Shown: one piece after another, positions 14,001 through 24,540 of the stretch | How positions within the stretch are numbered: the first letter of the stretch is position 1 | How the letters are laid out: the number at the start of each line of letters is the position of its first letter | Source: Thunnus maccoyii | Taxonomy: Eukaryota > Chordata > Actinopteri > Scombriformes > Scombridae | Assembly (NCBI RefSeq): GCF_910596095.1 | Contig: NC_056533.1 | Location: forward strand, 8,741,001 to 8,805,000 | Direction: 5' to 3' | Length of the DNA: 64,000 nucleotides | The notes under the pieces: generated by a model | The model's input: only the letters and a program-made list of their open reading frames with translations | What the model was told of the DNA's origin: nothing | Databases searched by the model: none | Program-made: the position numbers and the translations under genes

Positions 14001-16594
14001 TAACTCTATTGACCAAAATGGTTGCTGCAGTTCACAGAAGCTTCCACTTGTTCTGATACTAGTATCTGGTTGCTCTCTTTGAGACACCAGTAGTAAAGTG
14101 TTTTACATCTCTGGTTTGTTTGAAATAAAAAGAATAGCTAGTTAGGTAGTTGGTGGGTGAGCAGCAGGACACAACGTGATTGAAAATGTTAAAGAAAATA
14201 GTGCCATCAACTCTTGCTCCATTAACCTGTTAAGTGACATTGTCCCACCTCTTTAGCCTTGGTGGCATTAGTTTCAGCATCACTTAACTCATTCTGACTT
14301 TTTGGTTGTAAAATTTAAAGATTACCCTTTTAAATGAGACCAGGGTTATGACTGTAATCAAAAGGGTTGAAGAACAGTAACCTTCTTATTGTTCTTGTGC
14401 ACAAAAATTGGCTGCCTGGTAAGAGGATAACTGAAAACCCATGGACAAAGACATATTACTGGAGACACTGACTGACAATTGATCTCTGGGACATTCAATG
14501 TAGTACCACCACAAAACATCAGCACTTAGCTTAGAGAATATAGATATATTAATTATGGACTAACAGATTACTGTAACATCAATGAGCTTTAGTTTAATAT
14601 AACTTTGTGATCTTATAATTCTAAAATGAGCCTCTGTGATCATTAAGGGGAGTTGATCATTTAGTGCACATGTGAATGATTAACATCACAATCATTCAAT
14701 TATGGCAACATAATCATCCCATTTATTTTGATTGATACTGTATGGAGATGTGATACTTATTCCATTAGATTTAGTATTACTTCCTGCTAACTGGAACCTT
14801 AAATGCAGAGCCTGAAGAAATCAAACAGTGCTGTTGTTGTTTAGTTCAGGGAGCAAACAGGGATCAGGGATCTTCTTTAGTGTTTGCTGTTTTGTCTCTG
14901 GGACTAGTTCTAAATCACACTCTTCCTCGAATATTAGCTGTAAATTTCAGTTTAACCAGAGCCAGTGTTTTTTTTGGGATGTTGTAGTCAATATTATCTA
15001 CTGCATAAATTCTTTCACCCCCACCCGTACACTCCATCTGCTGGTGTGGAACGACGGACATCTGGTGTCATTGAGTCTGTTGGCTTTGCACCCAGCACCA
15101 TATTCAACAGCCTTTCAGAAGATGCAAAATTTGATTTAAATAACAGTATATTAGAGGGCTAAAGAGATCATTCCTGACAAGATATGTACATCGGCAGTCA
15201 TGTGTCCTGTCAAAGACCCCAAAAAGATCACAATATGATAGACCAATGTAGAGTAAACCACTACCACTGTCGAGGTTAGCGGTCTCGTCACTTAAACTGT
15301 TACTACTGATACTACTTAACAATAATAGAGGCGGAAATTACAAATCCCTTCACTGATCAGAATAATTTATAGTCACTGATGCAGTTCATTTTTAAGATAA
15401 GCATTTGCATCACTGTTCAACACACATGAAGAAAGAAATAGTTTGACATTTCAGGAAATATGCTTTTTCACATTCTTGGCGATAGTTAGATGAGAAGATA
15501 GATACCACTCTCATGTCTGTACGCCAGATATGAAGTTAGAACTGACAGGCAATTAGCTTAGCTTAGCACAAAGACTGGAAGCAGGGGGTAATAGCTAGCT
15601 AATTGCTAATTTCCTGCTGGATCTGGCTTCATATTTAATTTACAGACATGAGAGTGGTATTGATCTTCTCATCTAACTGTCAGCAAGAAAGCAAATAGGA
15701 GTTTTTCTTATAATGTTAAACTATTAAACTATGTGCTTAACCATCAAGCACATCAGTAAGCGATTGTGCCACTCTTTATGATGTTGTAAGGTGCTGTTTC
15801 TGATGTTCAGTCTCTGTTTCCAAATAAGTTTAGTGTGTTGCTTGCTCAAAAATTTCCTTCAGCTAAGTATAAAACTAGATCTATATATTGCTGAAAAGGT
15901 GAATAACTCAGCAACCACCCATCTACAACACATGTATTGCCATACTGTAGACTATATCATGACTGAGCTGACATCAGCAGTGATGGGAGCTAAAATGCAA
16001 AAAGCTGTTGATTAAATCAGTTATGGTGGTGTTTCAGCTTAAGGATTCAGTGTTAAAATTAAGTTTCCTGTCAAACATACAGACAATCTGCTTTGCTGTA
16101 TCAGCTGTGCAGTAGCTCAGTGCTACTCACCTATATACAGTGAGGAGTCCTTCCTATGGACATGGTCGTCAATGTAGGACACTCCCAGAGGCTGGACAGG
16201 TGTGGCTCCGATGCCCAGCAGAACCTGGGCTCCGATCAGCAGAAGGTACATCATGTTGGTGTTGGCTCGGTTGCCACATTTAAACCCAGAGTCTCGGTTT
16301 TCTGACCTGGTGATGTTGGAGCAGACATCCCTGCCATCCTCAGCATGCCACGAGTCCCCGGCCTCATACTCGTACTGATGAGTCAGGAACTCAGGCAGGG
16401 CTGACAGCAAAGCCCCCAACGCCATGACGATCCCACCGCAGCCAATCAGGCGGGGCCGGTGGGCCTTGGCGCCAAAGTAGCTGACGAACAGGATGAGGGC
16501 CAGGTTGCCGATTTCAAAGCTGCTGGCAATGACGCCCACATCGGCACTTTGGAGGTTGAAGCGTCTCTCCAGAGTGGTCAGAACACTTACCTGG

Positions 16595-16628
<34 letters not shown>

Positions 16629-19600
16629 AAGTGTTATAAAGTGCTTTTACAACTAGCAGCCATTTACAACTGCCAGTGACAGCAGGCCAACCTACTAACC
16701 TTTTAAAACAGGTTTACACACTTGATTCTATGTAGCTTCAATACTATTAATTGCTGTAATTATTCTCACCTGTTTCAACCTGACAGAAATATACATTTTA
16801 TTATTTTCCATTTCATTTAAATGTATAAAATAATAAGGTCAGGCATTGGGCTTCAGTTGTTATCCAGTAATGAAACACCGTGAACTGCCACTACCTCAGA
16901 GCTCAAACCAGCAACAACAACCTGTTGGTGACACACAGTAGCTGAGCTGATCTGCAGGGTGGGCTGCTTCCAACATCTTCATCCCCAAACTCCTCCTCCT
17001 CTCAAAACATCCCTGAGGCTAGCCTGATGCCAACCTGAGAGACTGAGATATGTGCACGTGTGTGGCTTGAGGCAAGAAACCTCATGCAGCTGTTCTAATT
17101 ACGCAGTGGACACAAACACATCGTACCAGCTGTGTTTTTCAGCTCTCTGTAAGTGATGAACGGGCTTCTTGTACCAAATGTGTGGTGGATCTTCTACATG
17201 ACTGATTAAGTGTTGGTCAGGACTTATTTTTAAGTTTCATTAACCACTCACCCTAAGCAAATGGTACACAGTACTGCTCCTCCAAAAGGTGTTGTGGTAG
17301 AAGAGGACTGCTTCTGGATAAACCAGTACTGCAAGTTCCATGTTTATCAAAAAGACATGGATTATGTTTATCCTCAAGGAGACAGCTGTGAACATAGCTG
17401 GACTGAAATGATGGACTGTGGTCTAGTATAGTGTTCTCTGCCATATACAGTATGCACTGTGCAGTATGTGAAAAATGTCAGAAAGATATGTATCAAGTAT
17501 CATCAATGTATCATCATATTCACCATTGCTGCAGCCTAATCATGCTGTGCTCGGCCTGTCCTTGCTGAAACACCACCAGAGGTGTCTGGACAGCAGTCCC
17601 AACAGATAGACAACTGGCAGCCAAATACTTTCTATAAAAGGATCAACAATCTGTAATCCACTTCTAAAATTGGAAGATGGCTTTCACAGGTTTATTGTTT
17701 CAAGTGTGGAACACTAACCTAGATCTGTCACTACACACATGGTGGAACTGACTGATAATACAGCCTGACAATTTGTGACATTTAGTTTATATTTACTGAA
17801 CATTAAATTATATATGGGTTGACACTGAGCGGTTATGAGGAACAGATGCTTTTTCCTTTTATATATCAGATTTAGACATTTTGGTCCACTCCAATGTTTA
17901 CAGACAACAGAAATGTCAGGTCCTGCTGTTCTTATAGTGATGACCTTCAGCTATTATAGCTTTGTCCTGTTCCAATTGTTTAGTTTATAGTTAAATTTAA
18001 CTTGTGCCATTGAAAATAAATGCATACCATGTTGATGAGAAACAAAGAAAGAGAAAATCAGAGCCGAGAAAGCAGCTGACCTCGAAAGAGACAGAGAAAA
18101 AAAGGATGATGACAGAAAATATTCAACACAAGAGAGGGTAGACAGTGCTTCCACAATGCTTTTGTCTGTGGAGGGTTTTGCTAAAGGTGCACTTTTGGTT
18201 TTGGGTGCTGTTTTCAAGGAGGAAGTTCCACTGCAGTCTTAAAGCAAAATATTATGGCACTTCTGTGGTTCATGCAAAAAATTTAAACCGACTCTGTGGT
18301 GTTTCTGCCAAGCAGTGATCTTTATCAAACAATAGCACAGCAAACAAAATGGAAGAACATGTTCAGTTTTTGCATGACAAGTGTCTTTTTCCTAAACAAA
18401 GAGCTGTGATGGTGTACAGTATGACTGTATCCTGAAGATCAGCACAGTTGTATATCTATACAATTCAGGCTTTTGGCTGTTGTTCTCATCTTAATGAACA
18501 AGCAACAGCTGAACCTATACGAGGCAGGGATCAAAAGAGAGTCAAGCCTCTGACCTTTGACCTTGCCTCTCACAACATGCCTTCCTTATCCGTGTTGTTC
18601 TGATTAAACTAGAAAGAAAACATTTCTAATTAGCTTCACTTTACAAATAGTAGTATATCCAGTGGTGTTCTGTCTTTCATCATTAATAACACACAGCCCC
18701 ATCCTGCTATGAATCTACATTTATTTATAGTATCAAGACTGTGCTGACACCTATCAGGAGAATTGGCTTTGATGGGGCATTTAATACTCCTGATTACAAC
18801 AGCATCCTTCATATTAATACAGCCTTGGTTATGCTAACTCTGACTAATGTAGGTATCACCACAGAAATACATTAGCAGCTGCTGTGGTTGAGGCACTGGC
18901 CGCACCATAAACAGCAGTCATTACTCCCATTACTCTTCGGAGAGGTTTACTGTTAAAGAGAGATGCATCAATCTTGCCTCTGCATGCATGAAATGAAAGT
19001 TGAATTTTCCATACATAAAATCAGTTTCATCTTTTGATCAACAGGATAGAGCTCATTCTCTTTTAGGGTGAAATAAATCTGACACAAGATATAAACTGCA
19101 CTGGCAATGCAGGCTGTATACAAGTCTGTATAGGGAAAAAGGCATAAAGGGATCTTTTGTGAAAATCCAATTTATTTCTGTTGTGCTGGAGATCGCGTCA
19201 TCTTTCTATTTCATGTTGTAGGCCTATATCCTCCAGTGTCAGAGGCCTCCTTCATTATTGAGGCATATAGGTGCAGAATATAGCGAAGCCGGCAGGTTAT
19301 ATCGACCTCCTGGCCAGTGTTTCGTAACCTGCTCCTGCTCTCCAACAGACCATCCATATACGCATATAACATTCTCCAAACAACGTGGAGCCTACGGCTG
19401 CTGTGACGCGTTTTGTGTCATGCAGATGGTGCATAGGCCTGATGGATAATACGCAGCTACTCATCAATCAGTGAAAGCACCGCGTCCCATGGTCACTGGA
19501 GGATGTGATCTTTCTAATGTGATCAGAATGATACGATTATTAACCGCATCAGCTGCGGCGGCGCATCGTTACTCACTGCCTGCCTGTGCCGGTGTTGGTG

Positions 19601-19851
19601 TTGGTTTGAAGGACGCTGCGTTAACCCCATGTTACCTGAGATACACTGAGATACGATCATTCAGAGCAACATTGTGTTTTGTTGAAACTCACCAGATAAG
19701 CGCCCACGGTGCCCTGTGCCAACATGAGCGCACATTCCGACACCAGAAAAATCTTGATGTTGGAAAAACACGAGGTCTTCTTCTGGTTGTCATCCTGCTC
19801 CGGGTCGTCGGTGCTGCTCCGCTCGGTGCAGATCTGGCTTTTAACCTGCAT
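850..19851 (-). CDS. slco3a1: slco3a1 (OATP3A1), 5' half, five spliced coding exons; 3' end off window
   Basis: Solute carrier organic anion transporter family member 3A1, a multi-pass plasma-membrane carrier. Seen: coding exons at 19693-19851, 16131-16590, 1730-1828, 1174-1443 and 850-1014 join in frame (phases 0, 1, 0-compatible splits all check) to give residues 1-384 with no stop. Every junction has GT donors and AG acceptors. The reading carries the OATP signature [13 protein letters not shown] in exon 4 and at least six hydrophobic segments. The long near-identical stretches, such as [17 protein letters not shown] and [19 protein letters not shown], are those I recall for vertebrate SLCO3A1 rather than other OATPs. 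Family knowledge: full-length proteins are about 700 aa with 12 membrane segments and a Kazal-like extracellular loop; that loop and the C-terminus must lie left of position 1. Nothing broken was seen. Assignment to 3A1 is firm; substrates cannot be read from sequence. Confidence 0.95.
1174..1443 (-). CDS. slco3a1: slco3a1 coding exon 4, OATP signature
   Basis: A 270-bp exon following acceptor CCTTTCCAG and ending at CEHLR plus G before donor GTAAGT. It holds the OATP family signature around [16 protein letters not shown], a membrane segment, and then a long cytoplasmic loop ([10 protein letters not shown] through [12 protein letters not shown]). The loop is the most divergent part relative to the mammalian protein, with an acidic, glycine-containing insert ([10 protein letters not shown]). 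Intron 3 between this exon and exon 3 is only 286 bp. Confidence 0.93.
1730..1828 (-). CDS. slco3a1: slco3a1 coding exon 3
   Basis: A 99-bp exon between acceptor TCTTGCAG and donor GTGAGT. The first two bases complete the glycine split with exon 2 and the last base begins a serine split with exon 4. It reads [18 protein letters not shown] then [14 protein letters not shown], a membrane segment followed by a loop. It matches the order of the vertebrate protein with no gap. Confidence 0.93.
1950..2870 (-). mobile_element. 3' fragment of a non-LTR retrotransposon (L2/CR1-like)
   Basis: On the minus strand the end of a LINE reverse transcriptase can be read: KFIIFGNR near 2850, then [40 protein letters not shown], and after one stop [20 protein letters not shown] and a DLRGTC segment near 2330. 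This order (FLGV-ID, thumb region, then the C-terminal DLRGT block) is typical of Jockey-supergroup elements such as L2 and CR1-like families in fish. An in-frame TAA near 2470 and the lack of the catalytic YADD region show a 5'-truncated, dead copy. The AT-rich stretch 1950-2200 is probably its 3' tail. Confidence 0.8.
3371..3412. repeat. (GT)21 microsatellite
   Basis: Pure GT dinucleotide tract of 42 bp in slco3a1 intron 2. Confidence 0.97.
4465..4506. repeat. (GT)n microsatellite
   Basis: Pure GT tract of about 42 bp in slco3a1 intron 2. A shorter CA tract lies at about 4986-5010. Confidence 0.96.
9240..9545. repeat. Copy of a common teleost interspersed repeat (group C here)
   Basis: Contains the phrases TTTCATGGCAATTCC, GTTGTTGAGGCATTTCA and GGTGGCGCTAGTAGAAAAGT, followed by AGATCACCAAAG. 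The same order of phrases recurs at 59935-60395 and, inverted, at 10210-10690. I recognise these phrases as a dispersed fish repeat but cannot name its class. Edges are approximate. Confidence 0.65.
10142..10183. repeat. (CA)n microsatellite
   Basis: Nearly pure CA tract of about 42 bp in slco3a1 intron 2, preceded by a short GCACACAT lead-in. Confidence 0.96.
10210..10690. repeat. Group C interspersed repeat, inverted orientation
   Basis: Read on the reverse strand it gives the same blocks as the 9240 and 59935 copies: a GCATGCTAGCATGCTGA-like region (10600-10660), GGTCAAGGGGATCACC-like phrases near 10330 and TCCATCCAGCAGTGG near 10270. The CAAAGCACTGCTG end at 10660-10675 also matches a fragment at about 56010-56055. 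Edges are approximate and the class is not assigned. Confidence 0.6.
10951..11020. repeat. (AC)35 microsatellite
   Basis: Seventy bases of uninterrupted AC repeat in slco3a1 intron 2, one of the two longest in the window. It is likely to be highly polymorphic. Confidence 0.98.
12119..12170. repeat. Polypyrimidine tract
   Basis: About 50 bases almost wholly C and T (CCCTCCTTCCTCTCCTCC and similar), with no fixed unit. Possible triplex-forming DNA; no function is shown. Confidence 0.8.
15432..15726. mobile_element. Palindromic MITE, group A
   Basis: The left end reads AATAGTTTGACATTTC and the right end is an inverted version (GTTAAACTATTAA). Inside, GATACCACTCTCATGTCTGTA on the left is mirrored by TACAGACATGAGAGTGGTAT on the right, so the whole copy is a foldback of about 295 bp around a GCTTAGCTTAGC centre. 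It shares sequence with the copies at 37941-38509, 42455-42966 and 58700-58893. No coding capacity. Confidence 0.8.
16131..16590 (-). CDS. slco3a1: slco3a1 coding exon 2
   Basis: Codes residues 54-206 plus one base. It starts [20 protein letters not shown] directly after acceptor CCACCAG and ends at SSLYI plus G before donor GTGAGT. It contains membrane segments 2-4 ([55 protein letters not shown]) and an extracellular loop with NIT, a possible N-glycosylation site. The polypyrimidine tract of the acceptor is a CT microsatellite (see the repeat at 16596-16627). Confidence 0.94.
16591..19692 (-). other. slco3a1: slco3a1 intron 1, 3.1 kb
   Basis: Donor GTGAGT at 19687-19692 and acceptor CCACCAG ending at 16591. 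Apart from the GA/CT tract next to the acceptor I see no repeats with clear edges and no exon. The stretch 19200-19690 becomes CpG-richer towards exon 1. Confidence 0.9.
16596..16627. repeat. (GA)n microsatellite forming the exon 2 polypyrimidine tract
   Basis: About 32 bp of pure GA on the plus strand, which is CT on the transcribed strand. It lies directly upstream of the CCACCAG acceptor of slco3a1 exon 2, so its length sets the length of that acceptor's pyrimidine tract. Confidence 0.95.
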
Positions 19852-20335
19852 CCTTCGGCTCAGGCTCCGGTCGGGTTGGACGGCATGAAACTGAACGGGT
19901 CCGGTCCGGCGGAGAGCATCTGGTTATGATGACGAGCTGCACTGCAGGAGAAGTGCCAATCTGTGTCGATAGCCCGTCTAGGCAGGAATATACAGCTAGA
20001 AATACTGCTGTCCACTCAGCATTACGCACAGTCCGTCAGCGACCTCTCTCCACCGCCTGTCCAGCCAGCGCGTATCCGCTACATCACATTTAAATACGTA
20101 GGCTACGCATGTATATGTATGACGGCTTCTGATACCCGACGTAGAACTACAAGACGCCGCTTCCCCACATCCGGGATGTTACATCTCCACCCTGGACCGG
20201 TACCGACTGGTTTACGTTTCTCAGCCCGGTTCCGAGCCGCAGCTCTGCGTCCTACAGGCGGTGTAATGTTATGATGCTCCTCCCATCAATAGACCGAAGC
20301 ACGACGAGAGAGGTGATATCTCTCTGCGTCCCCCC
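19500..20335 (-). promoter_or_regulatory. slco3a1: CpG-rich 5' region of slco3a1 (probable promoter and 5' UTR)
   Basis: The window is AT-rich, but this stretch around and upstream of exon 1 is GC-rich with many CpG pairs (for example CGGCGGCGCATCG near 19557, CCGGTCCGGCGG near 19901, and 20140-20240). CpG-rich first exons are usual for broadly expressed vertebrate transporters. No TATA box is evident upstream of 19851 on the minus strand, so dispersed initiation is likely. The exact transcription start and any upstream non-coding exon cannot be fixed. A C-run lies at about 20330-20340. Open readings on the plus strand here are by-products of base composition. Confidence 0.6.
19693..19851 (-). 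CDS. slco3a1: slco3a1 coding exon 1 (start codon)
   Basis: Codes residues 1-53, from MQVKSQ to GAYL, ending in frame at a CTG codon before donor GTGAGT. The ATG at 19851 was chosen because the upstream reading frame meets a TAA (about 19924) with no ATG between. The N-terminal 27 residues are hydrophilic, with an acidic run (DDPEQDD), and form the cytoplasmic tail. Residues about 29-53 ([17 protein letters not shown]...) are the first membrane segment. The N-terminal tail is shorter and less lysine-rich than in mammals as I recall them, which is normal variation. Confidence 0.93.
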
Positions 20336-21131
20336 CCCCCACAACATCACCATTAGTTTACCTTTACAGACTTTCAGCTCAATCATTGCCACAAAAAATG
20401 CAACATTTCATCAGTGGAGTCACTGAAGGATCCCCATAAGCACACACTGACACATACAATGACAAAGCACATAATTCCTGGCCATTAACAATGTTGTGTT
20501 CTAATATTTACATGTGTGTATTTTTAATTAGGCTTCACAGCAGATTTCACATTTATAATCCATCACACATGGACCAAAGGATCTTAATGAATTTGGATCT
20601 AGCTTTCATATTGAGATCCTTGTGTCTCAGGCCACTAAATTCATACTATTTTGTGTTATGACACTTCTTGTTTCCTCAAAAATCCAACCTCTTATTGTTC
20701 TGCAGTGTACTGTTGTTTTCATATAATTCACCAGGAGATCTCCCAATTAGAGAAGGCCACCACTGTCGTCTCTGAGTCTTCATCACCTTCTGGTGAGGTG
20801 CAGTTAGACATCGGACCCCACAGCTTCTGTAAGTGGACCTGTCAGTGCTGAGGTGCAGTACTAGAAAATTGTGGTTATATTAAGCCAGTGTGAATATATG
20901 GAACAAAATTCATGTGGAGCTGGGAGGTGTGGATGAAGATGCTCAGTCTCTCGGTCAGATAGTTAAATGTATTAAGTCAGAGGTGACTGGAATTGCTGTT
21001 TGGTCATATTGGGGTGCTTTGCCAACATTTCGGTTGCATAGAAGGTTTAAGAACTGTGAGGAAAAATGTTTTCAACATGACCGAGATCTTAAGATCAGAC
21101 CAAGAGGAAAGAAAGAGGGAGATGAAGATGG

Positions 21132-21133
<2 letters not shown>

Positions 21134-21205
<72 letters not shown>
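21134..21205. repeat. (GT)36 microsatellite
   Basis: Seventy-two bases of uninterrupted GT, the longest tract in the window. The plus- and minus-strand open frames across it are artefacts of the repeat. Confidence 0.98.
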
Positions 21206-21207
<2 letters not shown>

Positions 21208-24186
21208 GCACGCATGTATATATTTAAGTTGGATTTTGGTATTCATTTCTGTGTGGTTTATATGTTGCTATGAATAATATGTTAATAAAAATAATACACA
21301 GAAAATGGGAGAAAACCTTCATTATTTAGTCTGCAGTTATCCCTCTATTACCTCCTGTACTACTGCTCTATCAATACATGTGTTCATATTATATTTCCCA
21401 TTTATTAACACTATTAATGCTTATAATGGCTTTATTTCTGCTTCAGTGTCAGTCCATGTTTTCACCAAATGCAGCCATATTTTTAACTAGTTGTCAGGAT
21501 GTACAGTCATTCTTTTCACAAATCCTTCTCCTAAACATCTGCAAAAACCTGAAACTGGACAGTTTTTATTGTTAAGGGTTTAGTATTTTTAAATAAATCT
21601 CTATTTTCACCTTTTAAAATCTGTCCTTTTATCTTTTTTACATTATGCTAGTTTGTTTCATGTCTGTCTAGAATTCCAATCACTGACTTCTCATTACATA
21701 TCAAATCTGATGAAAAAGATCACAATGAAAAAAGTGCAAAATTAAAATAAGTACACTGCCATGCATTTTTACCAGAACTGATGGTCCTGCTGCTTTAGCT
21801 TTATGCAGCACAATTTAATCTATAAGAAGGACACATAAATGAAGATTATTCTTCAGTAACATGCACAGACCCTCTAAGGGCAGGAAAAAAAGGAAAAAGT
21901 TACAGTTTTTGGTTCATTTTTTTCTCCAGGGTCACCACAGTGTGACACAACACTAACCACAGGATCACTTGGTTGGTCACCTCTAAAGTCACATCTCTAG
22001 GGAAAACATACAGTAACACATGGAAGTGTCTTATAGGGTATAAACTTGGTTAAGTAAAAGGTTGCTAATAGGGCACTTTCCAAAAGGGAATGGGCAGCTG
22101 ATGTTATGTTATATTATTGTAATAGCAGCTTTGGCTTGGGTAATCTAGCTTCATGCTTGACTGAAGTGTACTCAGCTGGCTTCAGGATGGTTAAAAATTC
22201 AACACTTGCCACAGAAGAACTCTATTACACACATCAGCAACCCACTGTATTGTACCGCTGTAGATGTTCTACATGAAAACATTCACTATGAAGTGCAATC
22301 GTATCAGTGTGGACAAATATCCAGGGACCACTACAACCATATTTATTTTATGATTTTTAATGTGTACTTCAAACGTTAAGCTGTTATATTTTGACACTTT
22401 AGGTGTTACAATTTTATTCTTTAGAGTGATTTAATGATGAGAAGATGGTGTGTGTCTCGTTAAAGGGAATGTTTATATAATATAGCTGTAATGAGAATTG
22501 AAACTCTGAACTGAACTGAAGACCGTTAACAGGTAACATCTGTTATGATGCTTTTGTCCCATCAATGTATGTAAAACATCTTAACTCTTGCAGTGTTTAA
22601 AGTCCATCACAGGGCTGGTATTACTTGTACAGTGCAAGCTATGCAACTGCCAGCCAGGCGGATGTAATATAACTCTCCATTGTGCTATTTAAAGTTAATG
22701 CCTTCAGGAAATGTAGTATGGATGTCATTGTTGAATTAGACCAGCAGCACCTCCAGAGGGCTCCATCAGCTATTAATACTACATTGTTTTCAAATGAATT
22801 TACAAATGTTTTACCTTCAAAAATGTAGTAAAAGATGCAAATTATCACTTTGAGTTCTAACGCCTACTTTCAATTTTAAAAAGTGTTTTTTGGGTGAGGA
22901 TCCGGGATCAGAATTATGAAGTTCATCTGTGCTGAAGTTTGTCATGCAGAAGAAATGAAAATGACAGCAGAGTGGTGGGACAGAGCGCCACAGAGACAGC
23001 AGTAAAACATGGTGAAAATCTTCCATCATAACCGTGAAATAAGAGAGCACTGAGTGCCAAGGTCACTTACCACACAGCTTTTGGCTCACAATATTCTTCG
23101 GACCATTCAGATGCTCCATCAGGACCAATTCAATAGCATCTGAAGAAGCACAATCTATCAGCCAAACTGTGGACTCAGCAGGAAGATCGTCCATTTCTCA
23201 TGGAGTCACTCAGAGTACCCGGGGTGATTTAAGATCAACCACAGTGCCTGCTGATGCAGGGCAAGCCAACTGAAGACATTATTTTAGGATGCCTCTTAAT
23301 CACAAGGTCCACAGAGAGAAGAATGCATGCATTTATGTATTTATCCAACACCAAACAAATAGATGATTATGTCAGAGCTTATTTTGAATGACAAAACCTT
23401 TGATACACTTTGTAGATTTTGGTTTCATTTTTGTTTATGCAATAAAATATACAGTATATAATACTGTATTTACTGTATGTCTTTTCTGATTTCTCAATAT
23501 GTGATATATACTGAATATTTCACACAAAAAACTTTTTGTAGATATGATGAAAATATCTGAACTTTTTTTTTGTCAGTGGCAAATTGTTCAAAGAAATAAG
23601 AAAAACACCAAATAAAAAGATACACTGAGAGAGGTACTTCAAACATATTTTACAGTTTGTATAAAAAATTATCCCAACCATAATAGTAGGTAAATCAGTG
23701 TTACAAAATGATTTACATAGGGAAAAAACAACTAAAAAACGAATCAGCACCACAATTTAAAAATCCAGTCAATAAAGATATACAGAATAAAATGTAAATA
23801 ATTTTAATAAATAATGTTAATAATTTTTAAAAGAAACTCCACCGTTAAATAAAAAAATAAAACACATAAAAGACACATAAGTCATGTGGGTAATATAGTG
23901 ACTTGGGGTCATTCTTCTCTTGACCTCACTGGACATTTCCATAATTAAGAGCACCATTACAATGACTTTTACGACCTCATTTTCCATCAGGTAGACCTAA
24001 AAGAATTTTACTGTCTATTTATGATAGAATGTAAATAACCAGCTCTCTGAGAATTACAAACAGCTGATGAATGTCAAAGCAGTGGCTGCAAAACAACTCC
24101 CAGGAGTTTTAAACTGAACCTAGTAATTTGTCCAAACCTCAGATCAATGCAGGAACAGGGAAATAAAACATATCAAAAAACTGATT

Positions 24187-24517
24187 TAAGGCTGCAACTA
24201 ATTAGTATTTTTATAATCGCTTCATCTGTCAATCATTCTCTCAATTAATCATTTGGTCTATACATTGTCAGAAAGTAGTTAAAAATGCCCGTCATCAAAT
24301 TGCTTGTTTTGTCTGACCAACATTACAAAACCAAAAGATACTGAGTTTACTATCAAATAAGGACAAGAAAAGCAGCAATTATCCTTCATAACCAAGAAGC
24401 AGAAATGAGACAATGTTTGCCATTTTTGCTTGAAAAATGAAATGATTAATCACCTATTTTAAAAGTTTCCAATTACTTTTCTGTCAATTGAGTAATAGAT
24501 TAATCATTTCAGCTCTA
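24187..24517. mobile_element. hAT-like MITE with perfect 8-bp target duplication
   Basis: The element begins TAAGGCTGCAAC and ends TTTCAGCTCTA, imperfect inverted ends of the TAGGGCTG/CAGCTCTA type. It is flanked by AACTGATT at 24179-24186 and again at 24518-24525. Eight-base duplications are diagnostic of hAT-type insertion. It is 331 bp with no coding capacity. A related copy lies at 42974-43272. Confidence 0.88.
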
Positions 24518-24540
24518 AACTGATTAGTGGTAGATATGAA

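Larger units (their letters stand above)
1829..16130 (-). other. slco3a1: slco3a1 intron 2, 14.3 kb
   Basis: Bounded by donor GTGAGT at 16125-16130 and acceptor CTTGCAG ending at 1829. No exon-like reading was found on either strand. It contains an L2/CR1-like LINE relic (1950-2870), several GT/CA tracts (3371, 4465, 10142, 10951), two stretches of a common fish repeat (9240-9545 and 10210-10690), a pyrimidine-rich tract (12119-12170) and a palindromic MITE (15432-15726). Between these, roughly 5.0-9.2 kb, 11.1-12.1 kb and 12.2-15.4 kb are AT-rich with nothing I can name. Confidence 0.9.

Noticed and set aside
19471-20274. Plus-strand open frames of 103-152 codons around slco3a1 exon 1
   Set aside because: They run antisense through exon 1 and its CpG-rich flank, where stops are rare. 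No recognisable protein.
20890-21277. Open frames encoding long Cys-Val or Thr-His runs
   Set aside because: Produced by the GT/CA microsatellite; the same applies at 3.2-3.5, 4.4-4.7, 10.0-10.3 and 10.8-11.1 kb.
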